Shown: positions 16,917-25,421, numbered from the stretch's first letter. The stretch: DNA of 40,501 nucleotides from 20-14-all-45-10 sp964435965 (GCA_964435965.1 CAYTBB010000004.1:1-40501); one strand, 5' to 3'. Numbers and translations: made by a program. The notes: generated from the sequence alone by a model not told the origin.

Positions 16917-16945
16917 ATTGTTGGCTATCGTCGCTGTCTTGTCAA
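16917..16945 (-). promoter_or_regulatory. Promoter of the beta-propeller gene (leaderless arrangement)
   Basis: On the minus strand TTGACA (16940-16945) is followed after 17 bases by AACAAT (16917-16922, four of six matches to TATAAT). Seven bases remain before the GTG start at 16909, so transcription should begin at the start codon. Confidence 0.5.
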
Positions 16946-17021
16946 TACTAGGACTAAATGGTTGCTGTCAAGAGTTGGTAGGTAAAAATCCCGAATAGCT
17001 AAGTAGGTTCTCAATTATGTC

Positions 17022-17072
17022 GGTGCGGACCTTTAGCCCCGCACATCGAGGCTAAAGCCTCGATGCTACGAA
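17022..17072. repeat. GAGGCTAAAGCCTC hairpin repeat
   Basis: GGTGCGGACCTTTAGCCCCGCAC is followed by ATCGAGGCTAAAGCCTCGAT and GCTACGA. It belongs to the same family as the copies at 13003-13050, 29241-29310 and 32192-32272, with two hairpins in a row. Confidence 0.65.
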
Positions 17073-17127
17073 TCTCGCTTCCCATTGACCCTGTCTACCA
17101 AAAATTTACAGCAAACTAAGTGCCTCC

Positions 17128-17197
17128 TTTGTCATTCTGAAGGGAAAGCGGAACGAAGAATCTCTGAGATTCCTCGCCAGCAGCTCAGCATGATAGT
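17128..17197. repeat. TGTCATTCTGAA-type palindromic repeat
   Basis: The element starts TGTCATTCTGAAGGG, has GAAGAATCTCTGAGATTCCTC in the middle and ends in CAGCTCAGCATGATA. It is a decayed member of the TGTCATTCTGAG...CTCAGAATGACA family. Confidence 0.55.
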
Positions 17198-17226
17198 ACT
17201 ATTTCGTTGTTAACAACAGGACTAAA
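17194..17226 (+). promoter_or_regulatory. Shared pilus-gene upstream motif TAGTAC-N18-AGGACTAAA, site 1 (pilB)
   Basis: TAGTAC (17194-17199) and AGGACTAAA (17218-17226) are 18 bases apart. The same two blocks at the same distance precede the pseudopilin operon (20946-20978) and pilT (28022-28054). Here it lies directly upstream of a TTGACA (17233-17238). It may be an activator site or an alternative-sigma promoter. Confidence 0.55.
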
Positions 17227-17232
17227 GTATAA

Positions 17233-17260
17233 TTGACAACATAGCTGCTTATGTTAACAT
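17233..17260 (+). promoter_or_regulatory. Probable promoter of the pilB-pilC operon
   Basis: TTGACA (17233-17238) and TAACAT (17255-17260) are 16 bases apart. The predicted transcript start is near 17267, downstream of the first in-frame ATG (17251), which favours translation from ATG 17290. Confidence 0.5.
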
Positions 17261-17289
17261 TGGTGCTAGCTATATCAGGTAGTAGGATT

Positions 17290-19617
17290 ATGAGGCAACA
17301 GTTAGAACAAAGACAAGTTGAGCAGCTCAGAAGCCAATTTATCGAGCGCCTTAACCACCAGGGCTATGAAGTGGAGCAAGATGCTATTATCGAAGGGAAA
17401 TCTGGTGGTAAGCATACCTTTGACATTCTGGCGCGTAAAAGCCATGGCTTCATCGCCTATACCATTGCCGTAGGCACTGCCCTAAGTAGTGACAATCAGG
17501 AATTAGGCTTGGGGGAAATCTTTGCCTTTGATGACAAATGCTACGACTGTGGCATTCAAAACAAAATCCTCATTGCCCTTCCCCAACTTGACTCTGTGGC
17601 CACCCGCTTTGCCCAAAATCAGCGCATAAAGGTCTTTGAAAAGAAAAACCTAGAGGCATTTTTAGCCTCACCTTTGCCCACTCCGCCAGCAGAGAAAGGC
17701 TCCTTTAATTGGGAAACGAAGTCTCAACTTCTGGAATCTTTAGCCAGCTTAGGCTACAAGATTGAGAAAAATGCCAAAGTTAAGGGGAAGTCAGGGGCAG
17801 TATATACCTTTGATATTCTAGCCACTCTAGATGATAGCTTTGTAGTTCACCGGCTAGGTATAGATGACATAGCTGCCGAGGAAGTGAGCTTACCACAGAT
17901 ATCTTTATTTGATACCAAGGCTTATGATACTGGAATTCGGGGAAAAGCTCTTTTGATTTCTGGGAAGCTCGACCCTGAAGCTAAGCAGTTCGCCGAGCAT
18001 CAAGGAATAACCATCATCGCGCTTCACAGTCAAGCCCAGGAGGCGGCAGTTGTGGAAGAAGGGAAAGCACCTGACCTTCAGAGCGCCGTCGAGAAGTTGC
18101 TCACCGCAGTGCCGGAGGTAAAGCCAAAGGAAAGACTGCTCCGGCGTATACCTCAGCCTGAAGTCTTAAAGCTGATTCCTGAAACCATGGCCAGGAGATT
18201 TAATGCCATGCCGATAGCCATTGTGGACAACGCCTTGCAAGTAGCTATGGCAACCCCATCTGACATCTTTGCCTTAGAAGCTTTGGGACTGCAGAGCCGC
18301 ATGAGAATCGAACCTATAGCTGCCAGCGAAAAGGAAATTCGGGAGGCTACTGACTTCAATTACAAAGGCTTCGGACAAATTGAAGAGCAAATATCTCGTA
18401 TCCCAGCAGATGCTGGGGCAGTTGATGAACAGGCCTTGATTGAAGCTGGCGAGGATACTCCAGTGGCTAGCGCTTTGCGCCTGATTATTGATGAAGCGGC
18501 TAAAGCCAGAGCCTCCGATATCCATCTCGCGCCGGAAGAAGATAGATTAAGAATCCGCTATCGCATTGATGGCGCCCTCCAGGATGTTATGTCCCTGCCC
18601 TTAAAAATACATCCTCCCCTCACCTCGAGAATAAAGATAATGGCTGATATGAATATCGCCGACCATCTCCGTCCCCAGGATGGGCAATTTTCCACTGAGG
18701 CTAAAGGCAGAGCTATAGATGTCCGTGTGGCTACCTCTCCTACTGTCCACGGTGAGACAACGGTCTTGCGTCTACTGGATAAATCGTTAGGCATTATAGA
18801 TTTACCTCAGTTAGGTTTTTCTGTCGAAACTCTAGCTAAGTATGAAAACATGCTTAAAGTTCCCTTCGGCATGATTTTAATTAGCGGTCCCACCGGGGCA
18901 GGCAAAACCACCACACTTTATGCCTCGGTCAATAAGCTGGATAAAATATCCCGTAACATCATCACTATTGAGGATCCGGTGGAATACCGCTTTGCCAACA
19001 TGAATCAAATTCAGGTTAATCCCAAGGCAGGGCTTGTCTTTGCCAGCGGGCTGCGCTCCATATTGCGTCTCGACCCCGATGTTATACTAGTAGGCGAGAT
19101 TCGTGATGCTGAGACCGCCAGAATAGCGATTCAGGCAGCTTTAACGGGACATCTGGTTCTCTCTTCTATCCATGCCAATAATGCCATTGGCGTCATCTTT
19201 CGTCTCCTTGACCTGGGCATAGAGCCCTTCTTGGCATCATCGGCAGTTATCGGCGTGGTGGCTCAGAGAATGGTGCGCCGCATCTGCCCTGATTGCTGTG
19301 CTTATCAAGAAACTACCTTAATGGAGCAATTAGCTTATGCTAAAGAAACAGGCGAAAAACGGACTGAGTTCCTCTATGGCACCGGCTGTGAGCTATGTAG
19401 CTATACCGGATACCGGGGCAGAACGGGGATTTTCGAAGTTCTGCCCATAAGCGATGAAATAAGGATGCAAATACTGAAAGGCGCCAGCACTAGTGAGGTT
19501 CGACAACAGGCGATGCAGGAAGGAATGGTACCTCTGATTAAAGATGGCATGCTCAAGGTGAAAGCAGGCATCACCACACCCTCTGAAGTGCTGCGCAACG
19601 CCTACTTAATAGAGTAG
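17290..19617 (+). CDS. pilB: Type IV pilus extension ATPase (PilB/GspE) with two N-terminal Mrr-like domains
   Basis: From ATG 17290 the protein has 775 residues. Residues about 5-125 and 135-250 are two related restriction-endonuclease-fold (Mrr-like) domains, recognisable by GKSGGKHTFDILA and GKSGAVYTFDILA, FDDKCYDCGI and FDTKAYDTGI, and a final 'FA..QRI.VFE' strand. The usual catalytic Gln/Glu-x-Lys strand is replaced, so they are probably inactive. A GspE N-terminal (MshEN) domain follows (PEVLKLIPETMARRFNAMPI), then the ATPase core: Walker A GPTGAGKTTTLY (about residue 534), Asp box, Walker B DPDVILVGEIRD, the HLVLSSIHANNA His box, and a four-cysteine zinc site (CPDCC...CELC). It powers pilus assembly at the inner membrane. 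The first ATG (17251) lies inside a probable promoter. The pilC stop-start gap is 2 bases. The nuclease-fold extension is unusual for PilB. Confidence 0.92.
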   Translation: MRQQLEQRQVEQLRSQFIERLNHQGYEVEQDAIIEGKSGGKHTFDILARKSHGFIAYTIAVGTALSSDNQELGLGEIFAFDDKCYDCGIQNKILIALPQLDSVATRFAQNQRIKVFEKKNLEAFLASPLPTPPAEKGSFNWETKSQLLESLASLGYKIEKNAKVKGKSGAVYTFDILATLDDSFVVHRLGIDDIAAEEVSLPQISLFDTKAYDTGIRGKALLISGKLDPEAKQFAEHQGITIIALHSQAQEAAVVEEGKAPDLQSAVEKLLTAVPEVKPKERLLRRIPQPEVLKLIPETMARRFNAMPIAIVDNALQVAMATPSDIFALEALGLQSRMRIEPIAASEKEIREATDFNYKGFGQIEEQISRIPADAGAVDEQALIEAGEDTPVASALRLIIDEAAKARASDIHLAPEEDRLRIRYRIDGALQDVMSLPLKIHPPLTSRIKIMADMNIADHLRPQDGQFSTEAKGRAIDVRVATSPTVHGETTVLRLLDKSLGIIDLPQLGFSVETLAKYENMLKVPFGMILISGPTGAGKTTTLYASVNKLDKISRNIITIEDPVEYRFANMNQIQVNPKAGLVFASGLRSILRLDPDVILVGEIRDAETARIAIQAALTGHLVLSSIHANNAIGVIFRLLDLGIEPFLASSAVIGVVAQRMVRRICPDCCAYQETTLMEQLAYAKETGEKRTEFLYGTGCELCSYTGYRGRTGIFEVLPISDEIRMQILKGASTSEVRQQAMQEGMVPLIKDGMLKVKAGITTPSEVLRNAYLIE

Positions 19618-19619
19618 CT

Positions 19620-20831
19620 ATGAACTATCATTATGTAGCCTGCAGCGAAGATAATAGACCAGTCAAAGGCAAACTTTCCGCTGCCAGCCAGGAAGCTGCT
19701 TCCGATATGCTCGCTTACAGCGGTTACCGGGTGCTCAGCCTTGAGGAAATCACACCCTTTTTCCCAGCCCAAAAATTAACCGCTCGCCTCTCCCGCATAA
19801 ACCCCAGGGAAATAATAATGTTCTCGCGGCAGTTAGCTTTGCTTCTCCAATCAGGTACGGATATCGTTGCTTCCCTGGAATTGCTACAGGCTCAGGTAAG
19901 CGACCGCAACTTGAAGAAGGTAATTGCTGATGTCGTCTCCGATGTTCGAGCTGGCATCCCCTTATCGGATGCCCTGCGCAAGCATCCCCGTGCATTCTCC
20001 CCAATTTATCATCGGCTGGTAGCCGTGGGTGAAAGAACTGGAAGTCTTGAAGTAGTATTAAGGCGAGCGGCTGATTATATCGAGAGGGTAGCTACAACCC
20101 AGAAAAGTGTGAAGAGCGCCTTGGTCTATCCTGCTATCCTTTTCATTGTCGCCATCGTGGTTGTCGGGATATTGGTCACCTTCGTTTTACCTGCTTTCGC
20201 TGGTCTTTATGCTTCATTTGGTGTTGAGTTACCGGCCACAACCAGAGCACTTCTGGCTGGCACAGATTGGCTACAACACTATGGCCTCTGGCTCCTGTTA
20301 GGAATAGTGGCTATTATAGTGATAGGATACGCCTACACCAAGACACCGGCGGGTAGATATCAATGGGGCAAATTAGCCCTTACTTTGCCCAAGCTTGGAC
20401 ATATTAACCTTCTCAATGAGCTTTCTCGTTGCTGTCGGAGTATGGCATTGTTGTATGGCAGCGGTTTACCTTTGCCCGAAATAATGACTCTGGTCATCCA
20501 GGGCACTAACAACAAAGCCATGACGAAAGCTTTGACTGAGGTCCAGCAAAGCATGATTGCTGGGCAAGGCTTATCCGGTCCCATGGCAAAGAACAACCTC
20601 TTCATGCCCCTCATGGTGCAAATGACTGCCGTGGGCGAGGAAACCGGTAACCTGGATGACACCTTAAACACTGTAGCTGAAAGCTATGAGACCGAGGCTG
20701 ATGATAAAACCAAGGCTATGGTTGCTCTCATTACTCCAGCTATGACGATATTCGTTGGCTTAATAATCGGTTTTATTGCTTTATCTCTTTTCTCCGCCAT
20801 GTATTCTATCTATGGGCAGGTGAGTATTTGA
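19620..20831 (+). CDS. pilC: Type IV pilus inner-membrane platform protein PilC/GspF
   Basis: The 403-residue protein has two T2SSF repeats (about residues 65-190 and 265-390), each beginning with a typical FSRQLALLLQSGTDIVASLE-like or CCRSMALLYGSGLPLPEIM helix pair and including VGERTGSLEVVL and VGEETGNLDDTL. Three membrane helices are visible (near 170-195, 220-242 and 372-395). PilC is the membrane platform against which PilB works to add pilin. It begins 2 bases after the pilB stop, so the pair is one operon and probably translationally coupled. Length and motifs are normal. Confidence 0.95.
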   Translation: MNYHYVACSEDNRPVKGKLSAASQEAASDMLAYSGYRVLSLEEITPFFPAQKLTARLSRINPREIIMFSRQLALLLQSGTDIVASLELLQAQVSDRNLKKVIADVVSDVRAGIPLSDALRKHPRAFSPIYHRLVAVGERTGSLEVVLRRAADYIERVATTQKSVKSALVYPAILFIVAIVVVGILVTFVLPAFAGLYASFGVELPATTRALLAGTDWLQHYGLWLLLGIVAIIVIGYAYTKTPAGRYQWGKLALTLPKLGHINLLNELSRCCRSMALLYGSGLPLPEIMTLVIQGTNNKAMTKALTEVQQSMIAGQGLSGPMAKNNLFMPLMVQMTAVGEETGNLDDTLNTVAESYETEADDKTKAMVALITPAMTIFVGLIIGFIALSLFSAMYSIYGQVSI

Positions 20832-20844
20832 GCAATCTCCCGCT

Positions 20845-20920
20845 TGTCATTGCCATTGCGAACGAAGTGAAGCAAACCCATGAGATTGCTTCGGCGCTTT
20901 GTGCCTCGCAATGACATCCA
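20845..20920. repeat. TTGTCATTGC...CTCGCAATGACA palindromic repeat
   Basis: The element runs from TTGTCATTGCCATTGCGAAC through GAGATTGCTTCGGCG to GTGCCTCGCAATGACA. It lies between pilC and the shared pilus motif, and could also form the transcription stop of the pilB-pilC operon. Confidence 0.7.
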
Positions 20921-20945
20921 GGGAGAGGTCGGTGTAGGAGCTACC

Positions 20946-20978
20946 TAGTACCAAAATACCCCCATCATCAGGACTAAA
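20946..20978 (+). promoter_or_regulatory. Shared pilus-gene upstream motif TAGTAC-N18-AGGACTAAA, site 2 (pseudopilins)
   Basis: TAGTAC (20946-20951) and AGGACTAAA (20970-20978) are 18 bases apart. The match with site 3 (28022) is close across the whole stretch, including CAAAATAC directly after TAGTAC. It lies about 75 bases before the first pseudopilin start. Confidence 0.6.
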
Positions 20979-21054
20979 AGATTATTAAGGTGCAGCTTTT
21001 CTTATGTTAATATAAAGTAAAAAGGAATATCATAGATTTGCTTCGTTGGCAAAG

Positions 21055-21516
21055 ATGGAAAAAACGAATAAAGCAATAAAAGCTTTCACAGGCAACTCTG
21101 AAGGCATAAGCCTTATTGAGGTGGTTATCGCCCTGGCTATTCTGGGCATAGTAGCTGCTGCCTTTCTTGGTGGCTTGGGCACGTCCTACAAAGGCGTAAC
21201 TATCGCCAGTGAGCGAACTAACGCCGAGAGCCTGACCAGAAGTGAGTTTGAATATATCAAGAACTCTGTCTATCGGGCGTCTGGTTTCTCTTACGAGATT
21301 CCCGCCCCACCTGGCATCTCTCCCCCATGGGACCCTTCTCGAACTACTCTTGATAGCCATTACACTGGATATTCCGTAACCGTGACTGGTGTGCCTATTG
21401 ACCCTAGCACACACAATTCCACAGCGGGAGACTTAGGTATGCAGCAAATAACAGTCAAAGTTTACCATCAAGACAAGCTGGTGCTTACCACCAGCAGCTA
21501 CAAGGTGAGCAGATGA
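21055..21516 (+). CDS. Type IV pseudopilin (PilV/PulG-like minor pilin)
   Basis: The 153-residue protein starts MEKTNKAIKAF and has a class III signal: cleavage after G17 in the NSEG/ISLIEVVIAL sequence, with the conserved Glu at mature position 5, followed by the usual hydrophobic helix (VIALAILGIVAAAFLGG). The rest is a small C-terminal head with no cysteines of note. It would be processed by PilD (32379-33155) and be part of the pilus or its priming complex. ATG 21055 is chosen; a TTG at 21046 is in frame and no strong ribosome site is seen. Its stop overlaps the next start by 4 bases (ATGA at 21513), so the two are translated together. Confidence 0.85.
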   Translation: MEKTNKAIKAFTGNSEGISLIEVVIALAILGIVAAAFLGGLGTSYKGVTIASERTNAESLTRSEFEYIKNSVYRASGFSYEIPAPPGISPPWDPSRTTLDSHYTGYSVTVTGVPIDPSTHNSTAGDLGMQQITVKVYHQDKLVLTTSSYKVSR

Positions 21517-22052
21517 ACTTGATGCACAAAGATCAAAGGGGTGTTACCCTAGTAGAACTATTGGTGGCTATACCCATAGCAGCCCTGGTTATAACTGCTG
21601 CCACTGGAGCAGTTTTTCAGGTACTGAATAGCACCCGGGCCAACAACTATATAAATGCTTACAGCGAGGTGCAATGGGCTGGCTATTGGGTGAACCACGA
21701 TACCCTTCAGGCGCAAAATGCCACTGACACCTGGGAGGGACCCGATGACAGGGGTTTTCCACTCACCATTACCTGGATAGATTGGAGTGATGATGAATAT
21801 CGTATTACTTATACCTTGGAGGACATGCCCAGCGGTGAGCTAAAGTATCTCCAGCGTCAAGTATGGGTGAACAGCACGCCAACAGCAACTAATACGACAG
21901 GACGATATATTTATGTGGATGCTGACCCAAACGAACCTACTAATTGCGTCTGGGACAGCGATGAAAAGGTGCTTACTTTTACGGTAAAAGCTCAGATGGG
22001 ACAGCAAATCGCCACCAGGACATATGAAATCAAGCCCAGACCTCTTTCTTAG
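21513..22052 (+). CDS. Type IV pseudopilin (PilW/PulJ-like minor pilin)
   Basis: The 179-residue protein begins MNLMHKDQRGVTLVELLVAI: a ten-residue leader ending in G10, then the mature VTLVELL with Glu at position 5 and an alanine-rich helix (IPIAALVITAATGAVFQVL). The head is rich in Trp, Asp and Thr. The start overlaps the previous gene's stop (ATGA). It should be exported and processed with its neighbours, and together with 21055-21516 and 22074-24659 resembles a minor-pilin set that forms the pilus tip. The exact minor-pilin type cannot be fixed from sequence. Confidence 0.85.
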   Translation: MNLMHKDQRGVTLVELLVAIPIAALVITAATGAVFQVLNSTRANNYINAYSEVQWAGYWVNHDTLQAQNATDTWEGPDDRGFPLTITWIDWSDDEYRITYTLEDMPSGELKYLQRQVWVNSTPTATNTTGRYIYVDADPNEPTNCVWDSDEKVLTFTVKAQMGQQIATRTYEIKPRPLS

Positions 22053-22073
22053 TAGAAACAGAGTATTAGTATT

Positions 22074-24659
22074 ATGAATGAAATGCTAACTAAGATAAAA
22101 AAGGCACTAGCTCACGGGACAAGGAATGAATCAGGGCAGGCTGCCTTGGCTGCGGCTTTAATCCTGCTGGTTGTAGGCAGCCTGGTAATCCCATCGCTTC
22201 TTGGCCTCATGTACGCAGGCCTCACAAAAGGTAAAGCCCACGAGTCCAAACTACAGGAATTCTATGCCGCCGACGCTGGCGTGGAGGACGCCATGTGGCA
22301 GATAAAGAACGACCAGTTGAGTGACCTGTTAACTGGTTATGACCCCTATGAATACGGTACACCATATGCCTATCCCGATATTTTAATGCTAAATGACAAA
22401 AATGTAGATGTTACTATAAAGAATGTCTGGATCCCCAAGGGCATAGATGCTCCAAACCCTGATACAGCGAGGCTGATTGCTGAGGGTACCCCGGAAGAGC
22501 CGCCGAAGCTGATAATAGTTGGCACTGTCACCGGAGAGGTAGAACCAGGACTGTTCGATTACCAAATCAAGATATTTTACTACTATGATGAAGAAGATGA
22601 ACTCGATGCTCTGAAGGTAGAAACGATAGGCATATGGCTACCGCCCGGCTTTGACTATGAGGGCAACTGTAGCCTCGCCGATGACCCTGATACGCAGCCA
22701 TATTCTGCTCCGGATGTTGACGACTACTGTAGCGGCAAAGCTGTAGTCTGGGATTTTAGTTCTGTTCTGTTTAAAGACTTCCCTGATCCCGGTGCTGTGG
22801 GTTACCCCACGATGAGAAGCGTCACGTTCCAGGTGACCTCCGGTCAGTCGGAGCGGAGCCCGGGAGGTGCCATGTCCTGGATAGAGACAACCGATGTTCC
22901 TGACATTTCTTTCGCCTGGGATGCTGACACAAAGGTTTACAAGATTGACTCCGTGGCTACCGACCCTGTTATGGGTCACCAGTCCGCTGTTGAAGCTTAT
23001 ACGTCCAAAACAGAGGTGCACCAACTAGGCTCTACCATAGCGGGAGATTACTTCGCTGTTGGCAACAGCCTGCTTACACCTACCGGTGATGTGAACTACC
23101 GCAACAGACTCTATGAGGAAAGCGGCGCTGCCATAGCTGGGGACGATATCCCTTCACTTGCGACGGTGGAAGCTGCCTTTCTCTACTGGACAGGATGGAT
23201 AGACTGGCACGGATATGAGCCATCCGGATCCGAGATTGAGGTCTTCTATGACAACTGCACGGACCTCTATTCACCCGACTCAAACTGGGATCACGGCAGC
23301 GATTGGCACGAATCTGGGTCCTACACAGCCTTCTACGCACATCACGAATTCGGTGGGGGCAGGGAGCTTACGCTTAAAGAGAGCCTGCCCTTGACCGAAT
23401 ACTCGGGCCAGACAGTCAATGTATCCTGGCGCAACTGGAACTACTCCTATGGCCCTCAGGCCCCAGACGATTGCTTCCAGTATCGCTTCTCCGGCGACGG
23501 AGGCAGCTCCTGGAGTGACTGGACGGATGCGTTTTGCAATGAGATTGGTACCTCTCCACAGCCTTACAGTGATACAATTCCAGAAGCATATCTGACGAAC
23601 AACTTCAAAATACAGTTCAGGATACAGAATTACGATGGCTCTGATGAATACGTTTACATCGATAATGTCAGCATTACCGTGCCATCCTCTGGCGGAGGCA
23701 GCCTGAAGTATCCGGACAATCCCACCGCCGAGAATCTGAGAGTGCTGCTCGAGGAGACTGCCAGAGTGAACAAGGTTATGTTCGGCACGACAACGCTGAA
23801 TGCTGATGAAATAACGGCCAAGTGGTGGCAGCTAACGGAAGGGACAGACGACCCAGGCCAACACGTCTACGAAGACACTTGGTCCTACTGTTGCTTATAT
23901 GACGCTACCGAGCTGGTCGAACAGTGGATTGAGGACGAGGACATCGCTAATAACGGTGCTGGAACATACACCCTTGGGCACGTGGTGGCGCCTAACGAAG
24001 AAGACCCTGATTTTTCCTTTGAGCTCTATCCCTCAGGGGAGGAGACAGGCTACCCCCTAGGCACCCCGGCTGAAAAAGAGGGTGGGTACTACCCTACCCG
24101 GCACAACTATTGCCATGCCGGCTGGTCGCTGATAATCATCTATACCAGCCCGGAGACAAAAGGGCATCAGCTCTATCTCTACGATATACGAAACCCCGAT
24201 TTCACTTTCATTGAGGCCTGGCATAGCAACCCCGATTTTGATGGCGACGGTGAAGATGGCGGTACCATCAGTGGCTTCCTGGTTCCAGAGCCAATCGAAG
24301 ACGAGGTCAACGCAGCCAGGCTAACCGTCTTTGTGGGCGAAGGAGATAGCGCCATAACCGGCGACTACCTAGTGGTTGAGGGCGAGGAACTGTCGAATGA
24401 CGAAAGTCCATCTTATAATGTGTGGAACTCCGAATCACCCGGACTCGAGGTACCAGGCATAGACATTGACACCTTTTGTATCACCTGGGGTAGCGGAATA
24501 CTGCAGCCAGGGGACACCTCAGCCCAGGTGGACATGCCTACCGGAGGCAGGTATCCCCCTTACGGGGCTAGCAGTGACGGCTTTAACACGGTTTATATCA
24601 TTCTCTCCTTCCGCAGCGATGTTACCACCGGCGGCACCCTCAGCTACCTGCTGCGATGA
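22074..24659 (+). CDS. Large PilX/DUF3344-like pilus tip or surface adhesin
   Basis: The 861-residue protein has a pilin-like N-terminus, SGQAALAAALILLVVGSLVI, in which Ala and not Glu stands at mature position 5, followed by a PilX-type FYAADAGVEDAMWQIKND segment. The second half resembles DUF3344: VEAAFLYWTGWIDWHG (about 365-380), VNKVMFGTTTLNADEITAKW, LYDATELVEQWIED, GWSLIIIYTSPETKGHQLYL, and FDGDGEDGG, a likely calcium loop (about residue 722). Between the parts of DUF3344 an extra jelly-roll-like domain is inserted (about 395-545: ELTLKESLPL, CFQYRFSGDGGSSWSDW, EYVYIDNVSITVP). It follows the two pseudopilins by 21 bases and is probably the exposed adhesive tip. Binding partner is unknown. 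The start has no clear ribosome site. Confidence 0.82.
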   Translation: MNEMLTKIKKALAHGTRNESGQAALAAALILLVVGSLVIPSLLGLMYAGLTKGKAHESKLQEFYAADAGVEDAMWQIKNDQLSDLLTGYDPYEYGTPYAYPDILMLNDKNVDVTIKNVWIPKGIDAPNPDTARLIAEGTPEEPPKLIIVGTVTGEVEPGLFDYQIKIFYYYDEEDELDALKVETIGIWLPPGFDYEGNCSLADDPDTQPYSAPDVDDYCSGKAVVWDFSSVLFKDFPDPGAVGYPTMRSVTFQVTSGQSERSPGGAMSWIETTDVPDISFAWDADTKVYKIDSVATDPVMGHQSAVEAYTSKTEVHQLGSTIAGDYFAVGNSLLTPTGDVNYRNRLYEESGAAIAGDDIPSLATVEAAFLYWTGWIDWHGYEPSGSEIEVFYDNCTDLYSPDSNWDHGSDWHESGSYTAFYAHHEFGGGRELTLKESLPLTEYSGQTVNVSWRNWNYSYGPQAPDDCFQYRFSGDGGSSWSDWTDAFCNEIGTSPQPYSDTIPEAYLTNNFKIQFRIQNYDGSDEYVYIDNVSITVPSSGGGSLKYPDNPTAENLRVLLEETARVNKVMFGTTTLNADEITAKWWQLTEGTDDPGQHVYEDTWSYCCLYDATELVEQWIEDEDIANNGAGTYTLGHVVAPNEEDPDFSFELYPSGEETGYPLGTPAEKEGGYYPTRHNYCHAGWSLIIIYTSPETKGHQLYLYDIRNPDFTFIEAWHSNPDFDGDGEDGGTISGFLVPEPIEDEVNAARLTVFVGEGDSAITGDYLVVEGEELSNDESPSYNVWNSESPGLEVPGIDIDTFCITWGSGILQPGDTSAQVDMPTGGRYPPYGASSDGFNTVYIILSFRSDVTTGGTLSYLLR

Positions 24660-24757
24660 GGTAGGTAATACGAAATAGTTGTTAGTCAAAGGTTGTTAGT
24701 CTAGAGTTAGAAGTCACTAGTCCAGATTGCTTCCAAGTGTCCTTCACCTCGCCTTTG

Positions 24758-24780
24758 CTGTGTGAAATAGCATTTCACAG
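24758..24780 (+). terminator. Possible hairpin after the pseudopilin operon
   Basis: TGTGAAAT and ATTTCACA form an 8-base inverted repeat around AGC about 100 bases after the tip-protein stop. There is no T-run, so it is only a candidate. Confidence 0.25.
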
Positions 24781-24852
24781 GCTGAATCTGCTCCCTTGAA
24801 GAGGGAAGATAGATGAAAGACCCCCGCCACACGTAGAATGATGCCTCCTATT

Positions 24853-24942
24853 GTCACCCTGAGCGTAGCGAAGGGTCTGGAGAGTCTTCGGTCGCGGAGT
24901 TTACACTGAGCGAAGCCGAAGTGCTCCCTCAGAATGACAAGG
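24853..24942. repeat. TGTCACCCTGAG...CTCAGAATGACA palindromic repeat
   Basis: The element begins TTGTCACCCTGAGCGTAGCG and ends CCCTCAGAATGACA, with GAGAGTCTTCGGTCGC in the middle. It lies before the antitoxin gene. Confidence 0.7.
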
Positions 24943-24982
24943 TGAGGTTTAAGCGGGTATAATCCAACAAAGGGTGATAAAA

Positions 24983-25171
24983 ATGACAAAAGTTAAAGAC
25001 TTAACCATTGACGAGCTGGAATATTTAGTAGAGCAGAAAATCTTAGAGGTTCTCGGGGACCCCGATTCCGGGCTAGAATTGAGGGAGGAATTTAAACAGG
25101 AACTAAAGGAACGTTTGAAAAAACCCTCTAGGAAGATTTCGCATGAAGAGGTACTAAAGAAATTTGGTTAA
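24983..25171 (+). CDS. Antitoxin of a RelE/ParE-type toxin-antitoxin pair
   Basis: The 62-residue acidic/basic helical protein (MTKVKDLTIDELEYLVEQKI) has the GDPDSGLELREEFKQEL segment and final SHEEVLKKFG common in small antitoxins paired with RelE-type toxins in Chloroflexota and cyanobacteria. ATG 24983 has AAAGGG 8 bases upstream; the GTG at 24974 is less likely. It overlaps the toxin frame by 8 bases, the normal arrangement. As the toxin frame has an internal stop, the antitoxin may now be an orphan. Confidence 0.72.
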   Translation: MTKVKDLTIDELEYLVEQKILEVLGDPDSGLELREEFKQELKERLKKPSRKISHEEVLKKFG

Positions 25172-25421
25172 GATCGAGTGGACTGAGAGAGCAATAAGAG
25201 ACCTTGAGAGGCTTGATGAGCCAATAGCCTGAAGAATCTTAACAAGGATTACTTGGTTTTCTGGCAATTTTGAAAGAGTTATTCCTGAGCCCCTAACTGG
25301 TAAATTTGAAGGGACATTTAAGTTGCGTATAGGAGATTGGAGAGTAGTTTATACGCTGGAAGGTAAGACCATCGTAATTCAATTTGTAGGGCGCAGGAGA
25401 GGAATTTACAAAATTAAGTAG
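25164..25421 (+). pseudogene. RelE/ParE-family toxin broken by an in-frame TGA
   Basis: From TTG 25164 the frame reads VKIEWTERAIRDLERLDEPIA, then TGA at 25230-25232, then RILTRITWFSGNFERVIPE, EPLTGKFEGTFKLRIGDWRV, VVYTLEGKTIVIQFVGRRRG and a stop at 25419-25421. Everything on both sides is standard RelE/ParE (WTERAIRDL start, PLTGKFEG...LRIGDWRVVY core, VGRRRGIY end). The TGA takes the place of an Arg usually seen in PIARRI and is one base from CGA, so it is most simply a nonsense mutation. Loss of the toxin is tolerated in such pairs. A sequencing error remains possible. Confidence 0.75.

Noticed and set aside
17251..17289. First ATG of the pilB frame as the true start
   Set aside because: It lies within the probable -35/-10 region (17233-17260), so the transcript likely starts downstream of it.
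25230..25232. TGA in the RelE frame as recoding (selenocysteine or readthrough)
   Set aside because: There is no evidence of a SECIS-like hairpin and the family has Arg here, one base change from CGA; a nonsense mutation is simpler.
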